The notes below the pieces were generated by a model. That model saw nothing but the letters and a program-made list of their open reading frames with translations. It did not search any database and had not been told where the DNA came from. This document shows, piece by piece, positions 51,460 through 61,789 of a stretch of DNA of 64,000 nucleotides (position 1 is the first letter of the stretch; every line of letters starts with the position of its first letter). Both the position numbers and the translations under genes were made by a program. Source of the stretch: Coccinella septempunctata (Eukaryota > Arthropoda > Insecta > Coleoptera > Coccinellidae); NCBI RefSeq assembly GCF_907165205.1, contig NC_058192.1, forward strand, positions 31,028,001 to 31,092,000, in the 5' to 3' direction.

Positions 51460-52385
51460 CGATGAATTGCAATGATAACATTTTATTTCTGGAGACATAT
51501 TATTGGAAGTATATGCACCGACTATTACCCACACCGACGAGGAAATAGATATCTTTTATGAGGATGTAAACCTGGCCTGGTGGACCAGAAAACTCATTTC
51601 ACAATTCTGTGTGGCGACTTAAATGCTAAGGTGGGCTTGAAGGCTGATGTTTCTGAAACCTCGCTTGGATGGTTCGGTTCGAAGGGAAGAAACGATCCTG
51701 ATGAGACACTGCTGCTTCAAAACAACATATACCTCACGAATTGTTTCTTTCATAAAAAACCCAAATGGAGGTGGACTTGGAAAAGCCCAAACGGTTTGAC
51801 AAAAAATGAAGTCGACTTCATAATAACCGATAACAGGCATATCATCAAAGATGTATCAGTACTGAATTTATCACTGGCATCACTACCATATCTGTGAGGG
51901 CAAAGGTTCATTATAATTTGAAAAAGGAGCGGTACAAAATGGTCAAGATTTCAAATGAATAACCATGGCATCAGCCGCTTGATACTTATAAATTTCCATT
52001 GGTGTATCTGCGACCTAAGACAACTGAAACAATACATACAATACAGTGAAATCCCTGACAAAAAGCCAAAATAAACATCTCTCATCAACTAAAAAGGATG
52101 AAAGGAAAAACTAGAATAATGCAGGAAAGAAGAGACAGAATAAGTGAGGAAGTGCTGAGGGATATAAATAGACAAATCTCCAAAGCAATAAGGGGATAAA
52201 TAGAGAAATTGAATGAACCATAGAGAATAACAAAAGTATGAAGGTACTCCGAAGAAAACTCACGAATGGAAAAAAAGGAATATTCAAAATAAAGAACAAA
52301 GATGGAGAACACACAACCAATAAAAAGGAAATATCGAATAAAGTGGAGTAATTCTATAAACTCCTCTACAAAAGTCAATATGCGA
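51460..52385 (+). pseudogene. RTE-type LINE fragment: endonuclease C-terminal half and linker
   Basis: The frame 51580-51897 contains FTILCGDLNAKVGLKA, RRNDPDE-like GRNDPDETLLLQNN, CFFHKKPKWRWTWKSPNG and KNEVDFIITDNRHIIKDVSV, which is the C-terminal half of an APE endonuclease of the RTE/BovB type (GDLNAKVG and the DFI...DVSVLN end). The next 480 bp keep the basic linker before the RT (RISEEVLRDINRQISKAI; NGKKGIFKIKNKDGEHTTNK; EISNKVE) with many stops. The RT itself is absent. Homology stops at about 52385, where an unrelated tandem repeat begins. Confidence 0.8.
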
Positions 52386-52395
52386 TGGTGACGAA

Positions 52396-53515
52396 GTGTT
52401 CAAAATCGAGGGTGTTATGATTTTGTTAAAAAAAATAGTGGACTGTATGACAAGATAATTGAGTTTGAGATGGTATAAAAACATTTATTCTATATCGTTA
52501 AAAATCATAAAATGAATAAGTCACCTGCATGAAGCTGATACAATAATGAAAAAAAAATATTAACAACATCTATAAACTCAGATTCAACTAAAATAAGAGA
52601 TAATCCATAGAAGTCACCTGAGGTCAGACTTACACAAGTTTAATAAATTCACAATGAACACAGCGTCTTCAGTGACAGAGCAATCAATGAAAATTGATTG
52701 CGAGGGCCTCTTTATGCCATCAGAAAAACAGAAGGTTAGAAAAATGAATTTTAATGAGAAGACCTAGTTGTAACAGTGAAATAGGCCAAGAGGTGAAACT
52801 ACATTCTCTGAGTCTGATCAACAAGGAGAGATAAATATATTAAATGTGAGTTGACCAATAATAACCATATTAACGTGTGGTTCTTGTCGATAGGACGTGT
52901 TTCGTTAGTTCTCTGATTGTTTCTCTACGGTAGTTGAATACAGCGTATAAAAATCCAAATTTGATCCACAATAGGTCTTCGAGATAGGTGTTGTTGCCGA
53001 GCGCTGTTCAAAATCGAGGGTGGTATGATGTAAGTTAAAAGTAGTGGACTGTATGACAATAAGATAATTGATATGGAGATGGTATAAAAACATTCATTGT
53101 ATATCCTTCACAATCATAAAATGAATATGTCACCTGCATGAAGCTAATACAGTAAAAGCAAACTAATATTAACAACATCTATAGACTCAGGGAGACATCA
53201 TTCAACTAAAAACAAGAGATATTCCAGAGCAGTTCAAATGAGAAGTCACTTGATGTCAGACTTAGAAGTTGAGGAGTTCAATTAATTCAATATTAACACA
53301 ACGGTTACACAGTGACAGAGCAATCAATTTTCAATTGTCAGCAAGAGCAAGAGCCTCTTTATTTCAGCAGAAAACCGGAAGGTTAGAATAATGAATTTTA
53401 AGGAGAAGTCGCGAGAGTAACAATGAAATAGGCCAGAGGTGAAACTGAGGTGTAAGTCTGATCATCAACGAGAAATCGATACATTAAATATGAGTTGATC
53501 AAGTATGATGTAAAT
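52396..53515 (+). repeat. Two tandem units of a 0.5 kb repeat, period about 610 bp
   Basis: TGTTCAAAATCGAGGGTG starts a unit near 52398 and again near 53008. Shared phrases in order are AGTGGACTGTATGACAA, CATAAAATGAATA(A/T)GTCACC, TATTAACAACATCTATA, CAGTGACAGAGCAATCAAT and GTGAAATAGGCC-like. Similarity is about 75-80 percent. The 125 bp between units do not repeat. There is no long reading frame. It could be a duplicated LTR or a 5' untranslated region of an unknown element. Confidence 0.8.
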
Positions 53516-54024
53516 ATGAGCAGAACGTGAATCGCACAAGTTAAATGAGAAGAACTAGAATATTAAAATAATATGAAGAGGGCAATAACATTCTTATTAA
53601 ATGAGAAGCTCAATAATAATCAATTAAATGAAAAGAACAATCATAATTAATCTGAGAAGAACATAGTATAATTAATATACATTGCGTTGGTGAATTCAAC
53701 ATTTACAGAGACGAACTGCTTACAAGTTAGCACGATTAAAACGTTAATTAGAAGAAACAATTGACAAATTATGAGAAGAATAAGAGAGTACTGACGAAAA
53801 AATCACTAATCGTTGATTTTGAGATGTGCTGAAGGCTGAGAAAACTAACATGTATGTTGAGTTCGATGAATTAATATGGAAAAGAATCAATGAGACTACA
53901 AGTTATAAAATGTAGATCATACCAAATGAGTGTACTCGAGTACTCGAGCAGACCTTCCAGGGTGGAGCCTAGGTCGAGAGTGTATCGAGCAATATTATTA
54001 ATCGTGGAACCATAGTTCCTGTGT

Positions 54025-55690
54025 CGAAATCATTCCAAAACCGGCTTCACCAACAGAAATCAAAGAGATCATAATGAAACTGAAAAACCGGAAAGCACCG
54101 GGAGAAGATAGGATAACGAATTATATGTTGAAGAAATTGCCTAGAAAAGGAATAGCAGCCTTGACGAATATAACAAACGGAGTGATGAGGACCGAATACT
54201 ACCCAAAGAGATGGAAAACTGCAGAAATGATAGTTTTCAACAAGCCTGGAAAGGAACGGAAATTTCCTCAAAATTATAGACCAATCAGCCTACTATCAGC
54301 ACTAGGAAAAGTCGTCGAGAGGGTTATCGCCAAAAGGCTGAATGAGGAAACAGAAATGTTGAAGATAATCCCACCCGAACAATTCGGATTTCGACGAGAA
54401 CACTCGACTGAACTCCAATTACTACGGCTCATAGAATACGTCACCGAAGGAATGCAGACCAAACAGGCCACAGGATTAGTTCTGATGGATATCGAGAGAG
54501 CTTTTGATAGAGTATGGCACGAAGGCCTAATCTACAAGATGAAAAGAGCAGGATATTCGACCAAGCTATGCAAGATTATAAGGAATTATCTGAGGAATAG
54601 AAACTTTTATGTGAAGATAGATGGAGCAACCTCTCAAACTAGACAATTGGAAGCGGGAGTGCCTCAAGGATCGGTACTTGGACCTCTGCTTTACGTAATA
54701 TACGTTTATGATATCCCGAAGAATGCTAGGAATATGCTCACCTTGTACGCAGATGACACAGGAATAGCGTTCAGACATCGACGCCCAGAGATCATACACC
54801 GGAGACTGCAGGAAGCCATAGATGAATTACTCAAATGGTGCATCAAATGGAAAATCCAAATCAATGGAAGAAAGACTCAAGCAATATTACTGCAAAAGAG
54901 AAGATTGAGGATGGAAGAAAACCTTGAAGTTGATGGACAAGAGGTTGAATGGAAAAATGAAGCAACATACCTAGGAGTGACGCTTGACAGAGGACTTACA
55001 TGGAAAAACCACATCAAATGTGCTGTTGATAAAACAAAAGCCGCAATGAGTAAACTTTATCCACTCATAGGCAGAAGAAGTCATATGAATAAGAACATCA
55101 AGTTGACGATGATTAAAACTATTGCGCGACCACAACTCACATATGGATCGGCGGCATGGGGCTTCGCAGCCAAGACCCACATCAAGAGAATACAGGCCAC
55201 TGAGAATAAACTCCTTAGAATGGCGATGGACGTACCCTGGTTTGTTAGGAACAAACAAATCTACAAGGACTTGGAATGGGAACCAGTTACAGAATTTATG
55301 AAGAGAAAGGCGGAAAGGATATTCGACAAAGCCAAACAACATCCAAATGAGGAACTACGAAGATTAGTCGACTACGATCCAACAGAAGAAGCTAGAAGGT
55401 CAAGAACCTACCACCGAAGACCGAGAGATCAGTTAAGGATTTAAATGTAACCAAAGAAGAGCTTAACCTATAAAAGCTATAGGCAGCATACAACTATCAA
55501 CACGACTATGATCGTGTGAGAGTCCAGAAACCATAAGAGTCAACTGGTTAATAGGCAAAATGCCCGGAACCTATGAAGAAGCAGTTAAGGGTTTTTAGTG
55601 GGTCTCGAGCTCAGAGAGTGAGAATCCCCACACTGTTCCCCCTCAGCAGAGGGTGTGTTCGTCTGTTTGCAGATTTTCCCCCTGCTACAC

Positions 55691-55736
<46 letters not shown>
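54025..55736 (+). mobile_element. Jockey-type LINE, copy B, 5' truncated, 11-bp duplication and A45 tail
   Basis: AGTTCCTGTGT occurs at 54014-54024 and at 55736-55746, flanking the element. It ends in 45 consecutive A residues (55692-55736). The 5' end is truncated within the RT gene at AAATCATTCCAAAACCGG. It matches copy A on the minus strand at 18664-21225. Confidence 0.95.
54074..55444 (+). CDS. LINE reverse transcriptase fragment, copy B
   Basis: The uninterrupted 456-codon frame from ATG 54074 holds the RT from its first motif: RKAPGEDRITNYMLKK, NYRPISLLSALGKVVE, FGFRREHSTELQ, LVLMDIERAFDRVWHEG, AGVPQGSVLGPLLY and catalytic YADDT (about residue 230). The Jockey-type C-terminal region follows (TYLGVTLDRGLTWK, QLTYGSAAWGF) and it stops at 55444. 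All catalytic residues are present. The original ORF would have started further upstream with the endonuclease, so the ATG is internal. The long A tail, clean target duplication and open frame make it one of the youngest insertions here. Confidence 0.93.
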   Translation: MKLKNRKAPGEDRITNYMLKKLPRKGIAALTNITNGVMRTEYYPKRWKTAEMIVFNKPGKERKFPQNYRPISLLSALGKVVERVIAKRLNEETEMLKIIPPEQFGFRREHSTELQLLRLIEYVTEGMQTKQATGLVLMDIERAFDRVWHEGLIYKMKRAGYSTKLCKIIRNYLRNRNFYVKIDGATSQTRQLEAGVPQGSVLGPLLYVIYVYDIPKNARNMLTLYADDTGIAFRHRRPEIIHRRLQEAIDELLKWCIKWKIQINGRKTQAILLQKRRLRMEENLEVDGQEVEWKNEATYLGVTLDRGLTWKNHIKCAVDKTKAAMSKLYPLIGRRSHMNKNIKLTMIKTIARPQLTYGSAAWGFAAKTHIKRIQATENKLLRMAMDVPWFVRNKQIYKDLEWEPVTEFMKRKAERIFDKAKQHPNEELRRLVDYDPTEEARRSRTYHRRPRDQLRI

Positions 55737-55739
<3 letters not shown>

Positions 55740-56052
55740 CCTGTGTTCACCTCGTGTTCTGAGAAAAAATCCTAGATCCAGGGTCCACCCTGGAGAATAT
55801 GAGGATTCATTCATCTGAAACTCGACAACAGTAATTAGTTAAATGTAAATAGAGGTGATCATAAGAGTTGTCTTAAAAAATGAGTAAACTGATTCTAATA
55901 AAAAAGAATATCACGAGCAGAGAATAAATCAGTAATCATTATTATTGAGAAAGACTTGAGGAGTTTCAATCCTGGTGCTACATATTTTCATGAGAGAAGG
56001 TCTAGCGAAGTCTGAAAATCTATTTAAATTACGAAATATAATAAAGTATATA

Positions 56053-57422
56053 CAGGGTGGCCATTTGAAAACGAAACAGACGAGATTACAGACGAAATAA
56101 ATTTTTTCGATAGAAATGCTCGGAAAGGTTGATTTCTGTTTCGAGGGGGACAACTTAAGATGTAGGTTACGGACGCATAGCGCTTCAACCCTTGCTACTA
56201 CAACCCTCACCCCCAATTTTTGAATAGGGGGTGAGTGAAACCTCATTTGAAAGGTATTTTTATACTGATTTCAGCACAGTAATTGTTTTTTCATTTTATG
56301 CATTAGTTCTCGAAATATTCTTAACTAAGTATTTGAAATTGAAGTGGTGTTTTCATGGCACTTGTAGTGTTTTTTTGTAAAAAATCGACATTTTGAGCTT
56401 CAAAACAACCATGACTGTGGCTTCCTTCCTACAATCCACTGACATAGAAATCTTTAATCAAGATGTCGAACAAACAAAGCGTATTGCGAAGGAGCTCAAT
56501 CTTGCTGAAACTCAATCTAAATTATCTTCGATATAATTCGCAGTATTTCCAATAACATGCGGTAACACTTGATCGATAGAAATCTCCAAAAAGTCCAAAT
56601 ACGTACATATCTCTAATCAGATTACCAGGTAAGAAAATCTAATCATTAATGATGCCACAGAAATATTCAAGTCCCAATTCGTGAAACGATTTCCGACTTG
56701 ATTATGAAGAGTTTTCTCAGTTGGCTTCAATAATGTTTTCATTTTGTTGATTATTGAATTCATATCTTTTTCAAAAAAATGAGAATCGATAATTGAAATA
56801 TTTCTGTGGCATCATTAATGATTTGATTTTCTTACCTGGTAATCTGATTAGAGATATGTACGTATTTGGACTTTTTGGAGATTTCTATCGATCAAGTGTT
56901 ACCGCATGTTATTGGAAATACTGCAAATTATATCGAAGATAATTTAGATTGAGTTTCAGCAAGATTGAGCTCCTTCGCAATACGCTTTGTTTGTTCGACA
57001 TCTTGATTAAAGATTTCTATGTCAGTGGATTGTAGGAAGGAAGCCACAGTCATGGTTGTTTTGAAGCTCAAAATGTCGATTTTTCACAAAAAAACACTAC
57101 AAGTGCCATGAAAACACCACTTCATTTTCAAATACTTAGTTAAGAATATTTCGAGAACTAATGCATAAAATGAAAAAACAATTACCTACTGTGCTGAAAT
57201 CAGTATAAAAATACCTTTCAAATGAGGTATCACTCACCCCATCTTTCCTATTCAAAAATTAGGGGTGAGGGTTGTAGTAGCAAGGGTTGAAGCGCTATGC
57301 GTCCGTAACCTACATCTTAAGTTGTCCCCCTCGAAACAGAAATCGACCTGTCCGAGCATTTCTATCGAAAAAATTTAATTCGTCTGTAATCTCGTCTGTT
57401 TAGTTTTCAAATGGCCACCCTG
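56053..57422. mobile_element. 1370-bp foldback TIR element at a TA target
   Basis: The arms, about 56053-56672 and 56803-57422, are near-perfect reverse complements (about 620 bp each) around a 130-bp centre. The ends are CAGGGTGGCCATTTGAAAAC and its inverse. TA lies on both sides (56051-56052, 57423-57424), and the repeat copy at 62545 shows the site unfilled, with one TA. TA duplication fits Tc1/mariner-type mobilisation, but no transposase is inside. Confidence 0.92.
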
Positions 57423-57827
57423 TATTTCTGAGCAATTGATCGATTTATCTTGAGTGGACGTGTCAGTTGAGCGGGGCTAGCAAGGATGATGAATCTGTTT
57501 TAAAATTCTGAAATATCTTGCACGTGAACTCATTTCATGAGAATAAAATCATCATTTAAGTGAATTCTAACAGAGTTAACAAAGAGAATCAATAATAAAA
57601 TGTGTGAGTGTATAGTTTTTCGCTTCTGAAAAACGCTGAGAGTGGGGCTGCCTCTTCGTTCAATTAGCGCACCGCAGAATCGGGGTACTATGCGTGGTAC
57701 GAAAGGTCGGAGGGGGGCTTCGTTCAATTTTTAACAAGCGCCAATAACGCAGAGTTTTCGTTTCGATCTAGAAACTGTTTCGTTCATTCCGTCTAATTAT
57801 TAACAACAAATATATATATAAAAAACA

Positions 57828-58690
57828 TGCCGACTAATTGTGTGAAATGTGATAATTCGATAAGCCGCAATAAGCCGGGAACAAAATGTTTACGGTGCGT
57901 TTCCGAAATCCACTTCACATATGTAGTTACTTCGGATGCAATCAAACTAGCGGAGACCAGCGGCTTCCGGTGGATATGTACAGCATGTTCCGAATCGACT
58001 GATATTCAAGGACGGAGTAGCATCGAACAAAAACTTGACCAAATTATGAACAATTTGGCAAGAATAAGCAAACGGTAGGATGAATTCGTCGATTCCTCAA
58101 ATTTTTATGGCAAGAAGATGCAGGAAGTCGAAAATCATTTGAAAACTTGTGCAGATTTAAAGAGGGCTTTCTCCGACCTCAATACGTCTATGGATCTTCT
58201 AAGAAACGAAAACATGAAGTTGAGAGATATTGAGATAGTGGGTAAACCAGAAGCGCAAAACGAGAATATTGGCTCGGTCATTCAGAAGGTTTCGTCTAAG
58301 CTGGGTTCTCCTAATGTTAAGCTTATATAGACAACTATTATAGGGTACATTCCTCACCGAAACAAGAAAAATCTCGGCCGATTGTTGTTACTTTCAAGAC
58401 TAAGGTCTATATAAATGAATTCATGATAGCGAACAAAACGAATAAAAAACTGAAAACGTTTGTGAAAATGTTTTGGCAAGGCTAAATCAAATATATACAT
58501 GAATGAGTCTCTCACAGCATTTAATCGGAAATTTTTTTACTTGGTGAAACAGTTCGCCAAGGAGGATAACTTCAAATTCTGCTGGACTCAGGATTGTAGA
58601 ATTCTCTCGAGAATTCTACTGAGAAAGGATGAAAAATCGAAAATAGTTCATGTAACATCTAGTGAACAGTTGCAAAACCTGCATTGCTAA
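57828..58690 (+). pseudogene. LINE ORF1: PHD-like finger, coiled coil, FP25K-like domain
   Basis: From ATG 57828 the reading is MPTNCVKCDNSISRNKPGTK with paired cysteines (CVKC, CLRC, H, CTAC) forming a PHD-type zinc finger (about residues 5-60). A short coiled coil follows (58080-58230, ENHLKTCADLKRAFSDLNTS). Its end (58499-58690) has ESLTAFNRKFFYLVKQFAKE and KFCWTQDCRI, as in the FP25K-like C-terminal domain of LINE ORF1 proteins. A TAG at 58077 and stops near 58330 and 58400-58480 break it. Such ORF1 proteins bind the element RNA; this one is dead. Confidence 0.72.
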
Positions 58691-59115
58691 TTTCATTTCT
58701 TTCAAACTGTTTGGAGAGAATCCGTTCCAATGGATTCTTTCCTTAGTATATATTACCAGAACTGCAGTGAATTTAGTACAAAAACGAAAAAACACGAGAT
58801 TTTTTTTTGTATTACTGAATCCTGGTTCAAACCACACCTGGACAGTTCGGAAGTTGTTTGTGATAGGTACAATGTCTTCAGAAGGGACTGATGTGAGTCA
58901 AGTAGCTCCAAGAAAGATGGCGGTGGTGTTCTTCTGGCTGTGTCGGCGAGGATGAAGGCGAAAATGTTGACTGGTTTCGTGAGTGATTCGATTTAAAGTT
59001 TGTGGGTGAAGATAACAGTGGCGGAAAATAGGAAAAACCTTATGTGTGTGTTACTGCCCGCCAAATACCAGTGCGGAGGAATATGTTCGTTTTATCAATG
59101 ATGTGTTCAAAATTC
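58690..59115 (+). pseudogene. LINE endonuclease N-terminal half
   Basis: In shifting frames this region reads IYYQNCSEFSTKTK, CITESWFKPHLDSSE, DRYNVFRRD, SKKDGGGVLLAVSARM and, near 59050-59110, PPNTSAEEYVRFIN, all characteristic of APE-type endonucleases of CR1/Jockey LINEs. At least three indels or stops separate these pieces. The catalytic C-terminal half is missing; sequence of another origin follows. Confidence 0.72.
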
Positions 59116-59329
59116 GAGCATTTTATATTTATTACTTACACTATTTCCACTTTTCAGTATGGCTTTGAAGATGACTGTATTATAGTCGAAACATGTCAGC
59201 CGGAAAATAAATTGTTTTCAAATAATAGTAGATTTTAGACTATAAAGCTTTTTTATTAAGTTCTGTACAAGACTAAAAATTGGTTCACTCCTTCAATCAC
59301 TATTGAAAGTATTGATATAGATTCAATAC
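59116..59329 (+). mobile_element. Penelope-like terminal fragment (tentative)
   Basis: TTGAAGATGACTGTATTATA followed by GTCGAAACATGTCAGCC (59165-59201) forms a hairpin (GACT/AGTC) before GAAA, the same plan as CTGATGATGGCTTAGTGCC-GAAA at 40560. This layout is typical of Penelope-like termini. It lies between the endonuclease and RT parts of the LINE, so it is an insertion or marks a deletion junction. Confidence 0.42.
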
Positions 59330-60819
59330 AAAAGAAAATAAAAAGTTTGGACCAGGAATAAGGGTTCAGGGCTGGACTCGATACCTCCTGTTTTAATCAC
59401 GTTTTGCGGGGATTTGCTTGCGGAGCCACTCCAGATAATTTTTAACAAATCATTGCTCCTGGAAATTTTTCCGAAAATGTGTAATGTGGCTAAGGTAGTT
59501 CCGATCTTGAAAAACGGCAATGAAAACATAAACAATTACAGGCCTGTATCTATTCTTAGCCATTTCGGGAAGGTTTTCGAATCTATCATATCTGATATTT
59601 CCTTCCATAGATTAAGCTCAATGTTGTCAGAGCGTCAGCATGGTTTCTTCAGGAGTAGATCTGTTCTGACGAATCTAGCCCTCTACGCCGATTTCGTGAC
59701 AGATAAATTTGATAATGGCATACAGGTAGACTCCGTATATTCAGATATGGCCAAGGCCTTCGATAAGGTGCATCATTCCATTTTGGTGGCTATATCGGCT
59801 GATTTTGGCGTGGGGGAAGGATTTTTGGAGTGGATACGGTCTTATCTATCCAGCAGGCAGCATTTCGTGGTTGCGAATGGCGTGTCATCTCAGGAGATTG
59901 AGGTGACATCGGGCGTTATTCAGGGTTCACACTTGGGCCCTCCCTTGTTCACAATATACATTGATGGTGTTTCAGAATGTTTCCTTCATGTTATCTTTGA
60001 ACTGTACGCTGATGATTTGAAGGTTTACAAGGATATTCGAACTGACCAGGACCTTGTGTTTGTCCAGGAGGATTTGAATCGATTAAGCAGTTTTTGTGCA
60101 GAGAGATATTTGCTTTTGAACTTAGAGAAGTGTTTTCATATTACCTTTATCAGAAAAATCAACATTTTCAGGTCAATTCTATCGCTTGATGGATGCCCGC
60201 TGCGGACCGTAGACTATGTGAGGGATTTGGGGGTGGTTCTGGATTCTAAGCTTACCTTTAGTCTCCATGTCGATAACGTTGTTACGAAAATTTTTGCAAT
60301 GCTTGGCTTCATTTTACGTATCACGAAAGAATTCACAAACAGCTCAGATCTAAGAAACTTATATTTCTCTCTCGTGAGGAGTAACTTATTGGAATATGCA
60401 ACATCCATCTGGTCACCCTTTTATCATAAGTATGTGGATAGGATCGAGAGAGCGCAGAAAAAATTTATTAGAAGTTTGAATTATAGGTTCGATCGTGCTC
60501 GGTGTTCATCCCATTATAGAAATAATTTAATTCACTCAGTCTTCAATGGAGGAGAGATCTCTTTGATTGTATGTTTCTGTTTAGGACTACCAATAACTGT
60601 TTCAACCACCTACTCATAAGTTTGATCACTTTTAACAAACCACAGTATTCTGATCTTCGAAGAGTGCTCTTTTACATTCCGAGGGCTAGAACAAATGTGA
60701 GATACCATTCGGTGTTCCTGAGAGTGATGCGCTTTTATAATTGGCACATAAGTTCAATAAATATTTTCAACGTAACAATGGATCATTACAGAAAACTTAT
60801 TCATTATTTAGATATTTGA
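59330..60819 (+). pseudogene. LINE reverse transcriptase with late frameshift
   Basis: The frame 59414-60619 carries AKVVPILKNGN, NNYRPVSILSHFGKVFE, RQHGFFRSRSVLTNLA, YSDMAKAFDKVHH, TSGVIQGSHLGPPLFTIY and the catalytic YADDL (about 60009-60017), both Asp intact. Motif IV is altered (GVIQGSHLGP for the usual GVPQGSHLGP). A frameshift near 60570-60610 moves the C-terminus into the next frame (to 60819, ending MDHYRKLIHYLDI). Upstream, GLDSIPPVL near 59370 shows the RT start. The RT is of CR1/Jockey style. It is the best preserved part of this LINE. Confidence 0.88.
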
Positions 60820-61080
60820 AATCATCGTATGATTTAGAGTTTTAGGAAGTAAGCTGCAACGTACATGTTTATGCATGTAATATTGAGTTCATTGAATGCA
60901 AAGATTTATATTAGTATAAGTTTATTCTGTGTATCTGCTATATGTTATAGGAATTTGTTAGAAGTTAGGAAACCACTTACCTTTGTAGTTATCGTATGTG
61001 TATATGTATTTAATTTTTTGAACCTCTATCACTGGGTATCCTGTCGAGGTTCCTGTTATGTTAATAAATAAAAAAAATGT

Positions 61081-61084
<4 letters not shown>

Positions 61085-61113
<29 letters not shown>
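61085..61113 (+). repeat. (GA)n microsatellite
   Basis: About 14 AG units lie just after the LINE A tail. Confidence 0.95.
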
Positions 61114-61116
<3 letters not shown>

Positions 61117-61789
61117 GTATGAGACGTGCATGAATCGTACAAGTTGTTAGGTCCCTGTTTTTTCGCGGGCGATGGAACTACTCGAAGATGCATCGTCTCG
61201 AATATTCCAAAAACTGTCGGATGGAGCGACGACGCACACGCGTGTGAAGTCGACAAACAGATGAAAAATTAATTTGAGATTTTCTGTTTCACTGAGAACC
61301 GTTCATGGCCATAAATTCATCATTGAATATTGAATATCGGCTTATCCGATAATCGAGATAAAAGTCCTATCGTGATATTCGTGTTAGAGAATATCAAATC
61401 TCATTTGTGCAGATTTAGATTATCTTTAACATTTGAAGGATGTTCATATCCGAAAGGTTTGGTGAACGATGGTTCCAGGAATTTTCCAGAACCTCAACTG
61501 AGGGTTCCATCCAAGGACTCCCTGGTTCCATTATTTCCTGTGAAGGTCTCAATATTGGTGTCAGAGTGGAATATGAATTGTACCATTTCTTTGCAAGCAT
61601 TGAAGCAAGAAGAAAGGGAAAACCTGTATTCTTCCCTGCGAGGGTTCCATTATTGGTGTGACAGGACGACATACAATTATTGTAGTTTTTTTAAATATAC
61701 TACTTTCTTAATCATTGTTCGAAGCAAGAATAGGTGAGAATAAACTTTGTGATATAATTCATCAAAAAAGAAATATCGAACCTGAGTTG
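61114..61789. other. Unassigned stretch with overlapping short frames
   Basis: Frames of 135 codons (61330-61737, plus), 73 codons (61440-61661, plus) and 85 codons (61672-61415, minus) overlap in a moderately GC-rich patch containing two GGTTCCA-type phrases. No domain is recognised in any of them, and I do not choose between the frames. Confidence 0.3.

Larger units (their letters stand above)
53520..57603 (+). repeat. Dispersed repeat copy 1 (second copy 61790-62860), holding two insertions
   Basis: After removing the LINE at 54025-55736 and the foldback element at 56053-57422, about 985 bp remain that match 61790-62860 in order: AACAATCATAATTAATCT, TACAAGTTATAA, GTAGATCATACC, GGCTACATA/GTGCTACATA, TCTGAAAATCTAT, GAAATATCTTGCACGTG and CAGAGTTAACAAAGAGAAT. 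The family is unknown to me and appears non-coding. Confidence 0.8.
57604..61073 (+). mobile_element. CR1/Jockey-like LINE with PHD-type ORF1, degraded
   Basis: It runs from a 5' untranslated region (GTGAGTGTATAG onward) through ORF1, endonuclease and RT to an A-rich end (61064-61077). AAAATGT occurs just before it (57597-57603) and after the A tail (61074-61080), a possible 7-bp target duplication. It lies at the 3' end of repeat copy 1. A Penelope-like tail fragment appears to interrupt ORF2 near 59116-59330. Confidence 0.65.

Noticed and set aside
55573..55818. Frame running through the A45 tail (poly-Lys)
   Set aside because: It exists only because the LINE poly(A) tail is open in all frames.
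61330..61737. 135-codon plus frame as a gene
   Set aside because: Competing frames on both strands, no domain and no start or splice evidence; left unassigned.
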